Assembly: GCF_000237925.1 (NCBI RefSeq)
Contig: NC_031502.1
Span: forward strand, 49,701,283-49,765,282
From: Schistosoma mansoni
Lineage: Eukaryota > Platyhelminthes > Trematoda > Strigeidida > Schistosomatidae
Reading direction: 5' to 3'
DNA length: 64,000 nucleotides
Part shown: piece by piece, positions 26,601 through 40,200 of the stretch
How the letters are laid out: the number at the start of each line of letters is the position of its first letter
How positions within the stretch are numbered: position 1 is the stretch's first letter
Program-made: the position numbers and the translations under genes
Notes under the pieces: model-generated
Databases searched by the model: none
What the model saw: only the letters and a program-made list of their open reading frames with translations
What the model was told of the DNA's origin: nothing

Positions 26601-29600
26601 ACAGACATTCACATGCATATGAAAACAATATGGTTAAAAAGTCATAATGAATTTTGAGAGATAAGTACAGAACAAAGGATGAATCATATAGTTATATGAC
26701 TACGTAAAGTTTTACTAATTTAGATCAGAACAGATTTCCTTACATGTGTTATATTATGAGTTAAATAATGCCTAAGATTGTAATTGAAAAACTGCATGCA
26801 ACTTGCATGGTGATTTAAAGGTTAAGCGTCCGATTTCGGCACCACTCATAGTCATGGATGAGTACTACTGAGGGATCCCAATACTGGGGCAAAACAGCTG
26901 TCCAATGCATCCAGGTTTTTAATGGCGGTCTAACTAAGATCGGTTCATAATTTAGATAAAATTCGATAATATCCACAACCTTCAGTACTGATAAATAACA
27001 TTTTATTATGTTTTCGTCAATAAAATGTAACATGTTAGCTACATTTAATAGAATACGCAATTATAACTAATTTCTCATTATACTGAACAAATATATTTAC
27101 TCACTCAACATAGTAACATCTTGTTCTTTTGAATAAAAAGATTAAGAAATATTTGAAATCATCTCTCATATTTGTAAACTAGGTAGAGATACCAGTCTAT
27201 GGGTATGGTAGCCATAATACAGAAATACAAATAAGTTATTGAAATTTCAAGAACTATCAAATCCAGGGACAGTTTCTAAGCAAAATCTTTTTGCTAAACC
27301 ACGATTATACCGGTGGTTAGAAACACACAGCAGATAAAGTTTTGACAAAAGGTTGAAAATCATTAGTGAATGCGAATACTGAGCTGTTTTTGTGAACCTC
27401 TGAAACAGCGGCCAACATGAAGAACAGATTCGATTAAACATGAAATAGTAGAATATCACAAGCTAATGACTTACTTTATAAGCTGGAATAGGATGACCCC
27501 AATAAAGCTGGCGACTTATACACCAATCTTTATGATTTGTTGGTTTTAACCATTCCGACCAAATTAATTTTTGATTTTCTGGAAATAATTCTAGCTGATT
27601 AGAATGAACAGCCTTGAAGCATAATATGAGATCACAAAGAGATAAAATTATTTTTTAGAAAATACTAAGACAGATTCAAAAACAGCTATTTCAACTTCTA
27701 AAATATTATGTAATACAATCAGAATACACCATGAAATTGGAAAGCGTTAGTAGTGTAGAGTAATCACTAAGGATATAAATGTACTCAGTCATCATTTCAT
27801 ACATTACTGTACAGTTTTGATTTGTTCTAAGATACTGTACTATAAAAATATATGAAAACATATAAAATCAGATGTATTCATATAGATATTGCTACTAGTA
27901 TTTGAAATGAAAGTACATCTGGCAGAAACTGAATACAAGAAATGTAATGTATGGAGCAGTGATTTAATAACGAAATTCATAAAGATCAAATGAATCAGAA
28001 TTATACTATTTGCAAGGACTTTGCACTAAATCTATAACAGATATTTAATAACTCGCAGTTCCTTGCGATGAACATTTCTAAATGTATCTAATGTTTATGA
28101 AATAAGTTGAAATGTATTATAACTACTTTTAGCATCTGTTTATGCGTATAACCACTCATATCTATAATATTTGAAAATGTATGCGTAAATAGCATATATT
28201 AATGTCTCTTGAGGGAACATCGTAATTAAAAGAACCAATTTCAATCAGATTACGTATAGTCTTACACCAGAGACCATGGTTATTTCACTGTTTCTGAACA
28301 CAATTTTAATACTTATTTAGAACTTTTTTCTGATATTAGAGTTGTTTATTGAATGACTTGAGTCTGAACTACCGAAAACCCGAACGAGATTTTTAAATGA
28401 TCAGTAAGAGTATGGAAAACAAAAGAAATATGAGGTGAGATAGCTTCTACAAGTTTAATGCATGGTTATAACTTAAAGATCTTTTCTACAATTCTGAAAC
28501 CCATATAATTATAGTTTTTAAGTAATATGATTGATTTTTTTGTAAAAGTTGTTCGAATTTGATATTGTTTTATCAATGCTCAAATCGAACAATCTGGTAT
28601 TGTGACCTATAAGCCGTTCTATGCATCATAAATTATGTTCACCGTTCAAAGCTACAGCGTTTAACTACTACTTTTACATCGTCAACCGTTCCAATCATTT
28701 TAAAGAGTTTGTAAAACATGATCATAACAACTTTCTGATGTAAGTTATCTTCTCCATTTACGTCAATTTTTTGTATAAGAAATAACAAAATCAAAAGTAG
28801 ACACAACATGATTAATTCGATAAAATGATTACACTTCGCTGTTGAAAGATCAATTATTATCTTGCGAAAAAAAGAAAATATTTCATTTGATTAGAAACTA
28901 ACTTACTTTCACTGCAGCCTCAGCTAAATCTTTTGTACGTACAAACCATTGTTTTTTAATCATCGGTTCAATAATATCACCAGAACGGGAACAAATTGGT
29001 AATAATGCAGGTCGGCCTCCATTGGCTCCAATATTTTGCCGACGTTTATATAGGCCAAGTTTAGTGAGTTGTTCAACTAAACGTTGACGTGCTATGAATC
29101 TGGGTAATCCCTGAAATAAAATTAATGGTAAACGCATACATTGAAGTTAGTCAGATAAGTGATAAACAAACTATAATGGAGAATTTCATGTCAATGATGA
29201 TAAATAAGTTCATGACTATCTAATTTATATCCGTATTGACAAAAAATCTTATGACATAAACAGGATGAAAGTTATGATTGATTAATTACTGAGTAGTGAC
29301 CAATGCTATATTTGTCTAATCATTTAACGTGGATCAAATTCTATTGATCACATTGCGATGCGGCCACTAGTACAAGTGATTCAACATGGTGTGCATTATC
29401 TTGAGATGTAAGGTAGTCGTAGGTAGTCAATCAGTACTAAAAGGTTAGACAAATATAACGTTAGTTACCACTCAATGATCTATTAATTGTAAATAACTCA
29501 ACATCACAGATCATTGCAGCCGGAATAGTTCATTGGTAATGACCAATACTTCAAAGTTCAGTGACATAGGTTCTAATCGATCAAGAGGGACAAGTTTCCT

Positions 29601-32600
29601 TAGGATTATAGATATATCTTATTGACAAGTGTCATGTAGCAAACAAATAAAGGTTCAGAGCGTCCTGTTGACTACTTCTCACCACCTGAGAGAATAACAA
29701 ACCAATTTTAACATAATTAGTGTAACTGTAAAGAAATCTCTCACTGAGCACAATGTGTCTCGTAATCAATAGACCAATCTAATTTTTAAAACAAACACGA
29801 CCATTAACTGATATCGTTTAAGAATATGAGCTGGGTTAGTAATTTGATCAATCTATTCCATACATTCACATTCAATTTTGTAGAATAATCAGCTTAATTT
29901 AGATTCATGGAGACATCAATTAGTGATAAGCTTCTTAACAATATTAATGAAGAAAACATTGGTTAGAGAAATTCCAAGTGATGAACTAGCGAGAATTTAG
30001 TCACAAAAAAAGTGATTACACAAAAAGTAATGTTTTGTTTTGTTTTGAAAGCTACAAAAGCACTCGAATCTTTTAAATCGTACTACTCAAATAATGAGGA
30101 AATTGGGAAGAATACATAACTACTGAATGTGAACAGGACAAACAAAACATTTAGTAATTATTAGTACTTCATGGGTGATTAGACTGACATAACTGTGAAC
30201 AGATAATATTCAAAGTTTATTTGAGAATACTCATAGTGTATTTAATTGTTATTTCTATCGGAACAACTGTATATCAATACAGTAAACAATAAGAAACTGA
30301 AAATGTGTGTAGAAATCAATGATGAAGAAAGCGGAATTACGAGTGATATTGATTTGCACAACAAAAGTATATAGTGATATATCCTTATATAATACTAATT
30401 TGTATTACCTAACACCATTTTTTTAATTATGGTGATTCAAATACTTGTAAATCAACATTTTATTTAACTTCATAACACAAACAGTGATCTACGTCAACTC
30501 TAACTCTATTTCAACAAACAAATATTAGAATGTGAGGTATCATTACCAAGGTTTGAGTTGATATTTTCTAATAAATTGAGGATTGGATGGATTGTTACAA
30601 ATAAAATAATATATTTATAATATCCCAAAGAGTAGAAAAATTAAATTTTTTTTAAGTTTCATAATTCAGTGTAACCCACTTCTTCAGAATTAGGAGGACT
30701 TCATCCTTTTACATATCTAATAGAACTTTAATGTATGCTTGACAATGGTTAAAATACAAATGTATTCTCAGTATAGGGTTGTGGGGATTGATGAGTTTAG
30801 ATTGATATCATGAATGGACTAATAATAGACCACCATTAAGAACCTGGAAGCACTGGGTGGCTGTTTCGTCCTAGTATGGTATTCTTCAGTGGTGTGAACC
30901 CACGATCCCGCGAGCGGGACTCGAGCCCAGGACCTTCAGTCTCGCACGCGAACGCTTAACCTCTAGACCACTAGACCGTATTCCTTAGATTTCTAACTGT
31001 AAATCCATGGAAAGAAGATTTTGAGAACAATAGTTTGTCTAATTGTACTTACTTTTCAACACTCAGTTTCAATCTTCATACTTGTTATTTCACAGTAAAA
31101 TCTTTAAGAGAGTAAATAGGAGCACCCGACAAAGAAAAGTATTACTAAGGTAGTTTGCTAATAAAACTAAGCACAGTTTTGAATTCGAGTGAGGTATGGG
31201 ACAATGGTAGCTCAAAATAAAAAAAACCGTTTTTAATCCCAAATATTAACAAGCGGCTGTAACATGAAAAAAACTTCGGAATAATGACATCGTGACTGTT
31301 TGATACACGTTAGAACTGAGTAAATTTACAAACAACTATCTACACATGATACTTCAGATCTGTTGGCCGAGCACCATCAGCAACAGCCTGTATTAACGGA
31401 TAACAAACCAGCTTTCAGCTGAGGAGGAAAGTAAGAAAAGACGCTGGAGGTGAATGGGATACACAGTGCGGAAACCAAATGGCATCGCGAGGGAAGCCTC
31501 AACTTGGAATCCTCAAGGCGTAGGGAAAAGAGTCAGACCGAAGAACACATTGCGCCAGGGATTAAAGGCAGACATAAAAAATGAATAGCACTTGCAAACA
31601 ACGGGAAAGGGGAGCTCAAGAAAAGAATTGATTGAAGGATCCTGGCCGGTGGCTTATGCTCCATGTGAGGCAACAGGTATAATTAAGTAAATTTAAATTA
31701 ACTAATGGACCTACGATCATTGGGTTGTTACATATCGTTTTTCGATAATGAGTGTCCGGTTGAAAAAAAACACAGTACAGGACGTCCGACTTTTTTATCC
31801 TCAGAACAATAAAAAATCACTTACGCAATGATAATAGCTAATTTGAAATTACTTTTTAGAATTAAGCAATATTAATTATACTCTTTTCATATATAACTTC
31901 TAGATTTATATCCTTCTATCTGTCATTAAACTAAGATTTCACCTGAACAATTATCATCATGTTCTTTTCTAAAAATTTAATAAGTTACACAATGATAAAA
32001 AATATGGAATAATAAAATAAAAACAATGAACAAAGACTTTTTTAAAAAATTGCTATAAAAAATAACCTACATCAAATTCAGTTCCTGTATTTGTTATGCA
32101 GCCAGAATTATCGAAAACATATTTAACAGGGAGTTGATGCCGTTTAGCTACTTCCCAATCAACTTGACTATGACCTGGGCTGAGTTTAACAACACCTAAT
32201 AATCAGTTAAAATTTAAAGATTAATGGTAGAAATTCTATAATTAATATATAAGATATCTTTAGACGGCAATAACTGAAGAAGTTACCACGTACCTTGATG
32301 TTTTTTAGTAAAAATAAACTTCAGTACAGTTCGATTCTTCAGTTATGTTCAAAAACATTTTCCTAGATTTATCAAATGGATTTTGTTGGGATTAGTTTAA
32401 TTGGTGGGTGCTGTTCATTACAGATTGAGTTTATTTGAGGCACCGATGAAAACATAAGAGCATTTGATAGCTGTTTCAACCTAGTACTAGAATTTTTAAC
32501 AGTGAATACCAAAATTTCGTTTTATTCTGTAGCCATACTTAAATGATCGTTAGACCAACAATGAAATAGAACTAATTAAGTTTAGAATATGTCACCAAGT

Positions 32601-34242
32601 AGTTTTGGAAAATTCTATCAGATAAGAAGTAACGAGTATAACTTTATCGGTGTTCTACAACAATTTAGAATAGTGATCACAAAACATTAAAATCACTACG
32701 TAATAAGAAGTATGCTAATAATTAGATAGTGAAGAATACAAACGGAAAGAGGCGGAAAATTACAAACAAATGATAACAAGATTAAAAATAAAATTTCAAA
32801 AAATTAAGGAAAGAGTAATGATAATAATGTCATTTGTTATGTCCGGCCATGGAAGGGATAGGAGGGTTACAAATTTCTTCTGTACACATAAATTGAGGTG
32901 AAATGTACGAATTCCTATGGCTTCTGATATATGAAGGAGACGGGAACGAACTCTGTTGGGAAATGATGGAGGTATACCATAGATCACTCGAAATGATTTC
33001 GATTTATCTACATCTCTTCCTAGCCAAGCTAGAAAAAATGGACCACTTAAGGAGGCTATTAAGAAGCTTGATTTATACTGCCGCTACATCGACGACACAC
33101 TCATTGTCGTAGATCAGAACACCAGTGAGGATAAACTACTAGAACAGTTCAACAGTGTTCATCCAGCGCTTAGTTTCACTGATGAAGGTGAGTGTGACAA
33201 AAAGCTGAATTTCCCTGACACCACACTAAACAGGCGAAGTGATGGCTCGTTAAGTAGAAGTGTGTATAGAGAAAGTCCCTCTGCCTGCCAATATACTCAC
33301 TTCTATAGCTTTGCGCCTATCCAATATAAGAAAAATTTGGTTAGATGCCTCACTAGTAGAGCAAAAAAAGATCTGTTCAGTAGATACTTTAAGTCCGGAG
33401 CTGGAATTTATCAATAACTCACTGACAGAGATCGGCTACCCTAGTACGTTCATTAAGTACATGTATTATACAAGAAAAAAGTCTGAGATTTCAACTGTTC
33501 GGAAGAAACCGTTATACATGAAACTACAATTCAATGGGGATGTGGCTAGTGATACTCTGAAAGATATATTAACGAAAGTAATTAGTAGGACATTCTACGC
33601 AGCCAATCTTGCATTGACTTTCTCGAGTCGACCAGCGATGTCTACTCAAACGAAGGAAAAGCTACCTGAGTTGGCCTCCTCTATGTGCATTTATAAGTTC
33701 AGCTGTTCCTGTGGAGATAGCTATATCGGGCGTACTACTAGGCAACTTAACCAACGAATGAGTGAACATCTACCAGGATGGTTTGGGAAGGGCCAGATAA
33801 AAACAATACGCAGTTCTATCTTGTCACATCTAATTGATAGTGATCATAATGTAGATAAATCGAAATCATTTCGAGTAATCTATCATATATCTCTATCATT
33901 TCCCAACGGAGTTCGTTCCTGTCTCCTTCATATAGCAGAAGCCATAGGAATTCGAACATTTCCCCCCCAATTTAGTTCTACAACAATTGTCAAATAAAAT
34001 TATTTGCCCAAACTATCTAGTAAAAGTGTACTACTAAGTAAGTAATCTTATACTGTATTCCAGTTATTTACATTCCATTTAATTAAATGTATTATAAAAC
34101 ATAATAATTAAATATTTATGATTAATAAAAATGATACTACAAATATATCACTGAAGCTCTGCTTAGTATCATAAAAAAGATATAACAAAAATACATTCGA
34201 TTAACCATCAAACCGTCAATTATTGGACGTCAGGCATAACAC

Positions 34243-34294
<52 letters not shown>

Positions 34295-37200
34295 GTATAT
34301 ATACATATATATTCGTCGCGTATTTTAGTTGGATGAAACTAGGAAAGAAGGCCCAGGACAGAGTGGGTTGGAGAATGCTGGTCGGCGGCTTATGCTCTAT
34401 TGGGGGCAACAGGCGTAAGTAAGTAATTTTTAGTTTGCTTATTTAGACTTGTAGTGAATAATGTATTAGTACGCATAAAATAGTTGATTTTCACTCAGAT
34501 TTAACTATACAACTCAACAACTTATTTTTCACATGTTTCATGTAAATATACTTCAAAATCATAGCTCACTTTACTAAAGTTCAAAGGGGGGAGAAAAACA
34601 AGAACGACCTGGGCAAAGAAACATGAATTCCTAGGCCTTTATCAACTAGTTAAGACCTGTACTTTCAAATAACATACTTATAGAAATGTAACCGGTTACA
34701 ATTCATTTTTAACATATATTGACATCGTATAACAAAGGCTAAATAATGTTTTAGCTAAATAATATTCAAAAGAACATTTTCAAACACTGTATTACGAAGA
34801 TTTCACAATATCTAATTTCTTGAATATGTATTAATGCTTCCTTGTAACAATAGTCACGAAAAACATGTTTTTTTAATCTGTATTTCCGTATGACCTTTGC
34901 TATTTTCTGATTGGTTATTGGCAATTTATATATCCTAAGGTCATATTGATCACTATAAGTAGAGAGAGTAGTTCCACTGTGATTTTGTCTTCATAAATAT
35001 CAAATTTCTCTCCGAACTGTTGAGTTGTTTTTGGAGTAGGGATCATTATTGACGAGAGGCGTGTCAGTGGCCACCTTAACGGGTTTGCAATAAGTTCTAT
35101 TTGTATTAGAATTATCTCGATAGTTCGTAAATGGCAGTTGGCCGAACCGAGCACAATCGCAGGATACAACACACTGATTAGAATGGTAAATAACGACAAT
35201 ATAGTTTGAATAGGTTGGTTATATAGATTCAAAAATGAACACATGTCAATACACGCGTTTACAATGAATTCTGATTAATCTTATTTATACGCGTATGTTA
35301 ATCTCCATTTATTATTTAAATAGGTATATGTTACGAGTTGTAAAAAGATAGCTTAAACTGAACGAAATAAAATGGAATCATTGTATTCGTCTAAGGCAAA
35401 TTAGTGTTTCATTGATGTAAAAGAGAAAATTGAACGTTATTTCAGTGGTAAATACAAATATTTTAGAAACTGAGTTCATTCGAATGCAAACGACCAGTTC
35501 ACAATATGTTGACTGTGATACACATGCTTCAAGCGCTTCTCCATAAACAATAATAACACCAGGTACCTATAACATTTCATTTTATTCAGAATACATAATG
35601 TGTATGAGAAAATAATGATAGCTTTTTATATTTAATCATCAAGCTGTACCAAAGTGGTATGTTTCCTCCAATTCATTTCAGAATATATTATTCTCCCACA
35701 TGTTTGTTGAATGAATATTATAAACAGAAGTAAATTATACCACAAATCTTACCTGTACCTATTTCAGGCTGAACTAATTGTGCATCAGAAATTATCGGAA
35801 GATGTTCATTTGGATAGAATGGATGTTCTACGTAACACCCAATTAAATGTTGATAACGTTTATCATCTGGATGGACAACTAGAGCTATACTAGCAAGCAT
35901 TGTTTCTAAACGTGTAGTCGCTATAACTAATTCGTCCAATCTAGAAATATTAACAATAATTGAATGAGGAAACAAATATCTAACCAGTAGTGAACTATGT
36001 TGAAAAATTTAAACCAAATTATGGTGATTAACTAGCAGAATCCAACTGAGATTGAGGGCTAGATAATATGAAACAGATAGTTACTAAGTGGTCATTTGGT
36101 GTGAATCTTTGAGTTCTATGAGAGGTCGATCAGAACTCAGAAAGTCAATTGATAGTGTATCATACATACTCTCTCTTTCTATGTAGCTGGGTGGCTCGGG
36201 TTCTAATTCGAGAAGAAATAACAGTTCCTTTAAGACTGTACAACCATAAGTCACATGTACTAAACACTAAATATTCAGTAGTCGAATACAATCCAATATA
36301 AAAAAACTGAGGGTTACATCAATTATGCAGTAGATATCAGAAATCCACATTTATTAAAACTAAAGAAGTTACAGAGAGACACATAATACTTATGTGGCAG
36401 TTGAGAATCGAATCTTTAGCTAAAGATATTCTCAAAAACTAAAAGTCTACATTATTTTCCTACTCAAAAAGTACATGACTAGAAGCAAACTGCTGAGTTT
36501 TAAGATTTATTCCAATTACCTACTACACTAGCAAACAGATTGAAAGCTTCTAAAAAAGAACCCAGTGGTGTATGTATTACTAACCCTCATCAAATAGGAA
36601 TGACTTGGAATATAACACATAAAATTGCATGGAGTTGGTGATGAAATGGTGATATATTTGTTATTCATTTATCAGAATTACCTTGAACCAGGGTGATTAC
36701 GTTCTGATAATAACGATTTTGGTGGATCTATCACACGAAAGGCAAAATAATCCATTACACCAAATTCAACTGGCTTTTCATAACCTGGTACATTGAGAAA
36801 TGTCGACTCTGAAATATCACGAAATTCAACCTTTTAAATCAAAAAATAGGAATAAAGGTAAAAATAAAGTTACGGAAAGAAAGAGTAATCTTGAAAAGAC
36901 AAACATTATGACAATGACATAAAATTAACATACATTCAAGACATAAACGGGACTTAATGATCACGAGTTATTGCTGGTAATATTTTTGACTTGAAGTTTA
37001 AAAACACGTGAATTTTGGGTTTTCTCAAGTGATAAATAATTGAGTCAGTTTTGTGATTGGTAAATATACTATTGAAATAACTTAAAATACTTTATTGTTT
37101 GTAAATAAACTGACGTTATCCTTATAACTAACTTACTACTGAGTACAGATTCTTGTACTTGACTTTGAGCCATACCGAAGAAGGTGGAGTAATATTCAAA

Positions 37201-40200
37201 CCTGGGACTTGATGATAAAAAGGTATAAATGGTTTAACTATTAAGTTATGTACTTATAACATTGATTCAAGTTTTATTCAGTGTTTGTTTGGTTAATATT
37301 TTCTTTTCCTTGATTTCGTTATAATTAGTCAAATAATGGGGTTATTGGATAACATTTAATGTAAACCTAAATAAAAAACTACTCTTGTTTTCATTTTATT
37401 TCAATAAAACTAGTACTTTCGGTAATACGTTAATAAAGTGCAGACAACAAACATTGAAAATAAATCTGCTCTAAATACATAGGCATTAATTTTTATAAAT
37501 AACATAGCTTTATAAATTTAGTTTGGTGGTCTAGCTTTAACTGACTCATGATCTCAACTATGAAAATACTGAAATCTCCACAAAAACTCCTTTTGATAAT
37601 AATCAAAATATGCTCACTACTGACTGGCTTCAAGAGGTATTTCCTGGAGTTCTAGTGAGAAGCAGTGACCAGTGGAGTTCAAACCACGTCTGTTGTGAGA
37701 TAGGAACTCACTGAAGACGATTGGTGAACGGTTGCTCAACTTCGTGGATTGGTTGAAGTTAGACATTAACACCATCGGATGCCAGCTCAGTGGTCTATCG
37801 GTTAAGTGCTCTGGCGCGAGACTGGTAGGTCCTGGGTTCTAATCTTGCGAGGCGAGATCAGGGATGCGCATGACTGAATAGTCCCACAATAGGACGAAAC
37901 GGTCGTCCAATGCTTCCAGCTTTTCCTTGGTGGTCTAGCTTCAACTGACTCGTGATCTCAACTACGAAAATACTGAAATCTCCACCAAAACTCCTTCTGA
38001 TATTAATATATAAAGCAATTAAGTTTAACTGTATAAGTAATTATAAATATATTCTTTGATCATACAAGTTCGACATACGTAGGAATAAAACAAGCGAATT
38101 CAGAATGTAATCAACCACAGAAAAAAAGTATCTTCCTCCTGTGTCCTATAGTTAGTTCTTTGGAACCTCAGATAAAATTCGAAATTTCTCATCCATTTTA
38201 ATAGAACTTCCATAATACATCAAATTAGTAAAGATGGTGTAGTTTACAGATTGTTATTCTTCTGCACAATAGCGACTATACGTTGTTATGAACAACAGAA
38301 ATATTGAGTTGGAATTAATAAATTACTTATAATATAATAATTTGAAACAATTCTCCATTTTTTCTTAACTTACTTCGATATCAGAGATGGCTGTTTGAAG
38401 ATAACAACACCAAGATATAAAACTTTCCGACTGATAAATCAATCCTGCATTGTACAATCTTAAAAATGCTTCAGTGACACATTCAGAATGGCTCTAGGAA
38501 TAATTTTGTTTAAAAATATGTTATGAAAATTAGAATGAAATGATAACAACGCAAAAATTAATAGATATAAACCCACAATCAACAAAAAGGAACTGAATTT
38601 TTCCTTTCAAAAAACATATTTATCCACCAGTGATAAATGAAAAAGATGAAAGTGATTAAGAATTTGTTCTTATCTAAAGTCTTCAAAGGCAGTTAACGAT
38701 GATGATTAATATAGAAAGTTCAGGTTTTGGATGTCCTGATAGATTGATGGTTCATTATCGCTACACATTAACAGAATGTGATTTGTTTTGCAAATATAAC
38801 CTTTCTGACTTAAAGGCATATTCAAATCATGAACCGACCTAGGTTAGACCATCACTGAAAACCAGAAAGCTCTTGATGGCTATTTCATCCTAGTATGGGA
38901 TCACTCAGAAGTGCTCATCGACCATCATTGATAATTTTTCTAGGAATATCACTTTACAATTGAAGAAATATCTAAATGTAAGCCATCTAATTTGATTTTT
39001 ATATTCAAGTGTTTGAACATGTAATTGATGGATTAACTGAATTGACATTTAACACAAATTTATTGATATGTATAGTCAACTGAGCGGAAAATACAAGACA
39101 GAAACTATGATAATCATTTAACTACTTACTAATTTTAATCTTTCAGGTACTATAAGATTACTATTGATATAGTTGCACAAAATATAATTAATTGTTTTCG
39201 TATAAAAACAGACAGAATTTCTTAAGCAAAATTACTAAAAAGCAATTCAACCAACAATTTTTAAGTTTCACTGTCAGTTTGACTTACAGGACTTAATGTA
39301 AAAAACTCTCTACTCCAATCCAAGCATAAACCAAGACTATTCAATTGTTCACGGATCAATTCGGCATGTCTAGAAATGATGGAGTACATAAAGACTCAGT
39401 GAAAGATGTGAATATATGCAAATCACCAACAAACATCTATCTATATAAACCATCAAATGGAGAGAAAAAAAAACAATAATAGCGAGCTTGATATTAACAT
39501 CAATGTTGAAACTAGAACCAATTGATTTTTGGAACTCGTTGGCAAGGTATACACACCCGTGATCGTGAGAGACTGATGCTCGAAACTTCGGTTCAGGGTT
39601 TACTGTCGACTACATCTAACCACCATCTTACATCTCAACATAGTGTACGGAATGGGGAATTACTTAGATCAGTGGTCATGTTATAACTTGATCGATAGAA
39701 CCCGATCAGCTCTAAAGTACCTAATATACATGACGTTGGTTACCGCTCAGTGATCAATCAGTTGTAAATACATCTCAGTCTTACAAGAGGTCGGTTGCGG
39801 CCCAAACTGTTCAGTGGTAACGTCTCTGACTGTGAAGCTAGATGACACAGGGTCGAATCTGTCAGAGAGAATCAGTTCCTTAAAGATAACAGGCACACTT
39901 TGTTGATGGGTTACAAATGGCACGAAGCCTAGGTTCAAGGTATCCTATCAACTTTCGTCAACCACTATCCTTCAATAGCTCTATTCTCTTCTAATTTTTC
40001 AGTTGTTTCAAAAGACAAATCTTGTCAAAGGGATTTATTGAGAAGAACCAAATAATATTGAATGTACATCAACCTTAATTCAATACAAATTAAATTTAAT
40101 GATTATCAACTGAGCTACTGTTATTTCAACACTAACTTTACAAACACGTTAATGTATGGAGCTGTAACGTGAATGACTACCAAAAAATCAAAAGAATTCA

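Noticed and set aside
33260-33997. single-exon host gene of 245 residues
   Set aside because: The GIY-YIG segment, adjoining reverse-transcriptase motif and inverted flank identify it as part of a Penelope-like element.
39790-39870. tRNA gene
   Set aside because: Belongs to the repeated Family C SINE; acceptor stem does not pair.
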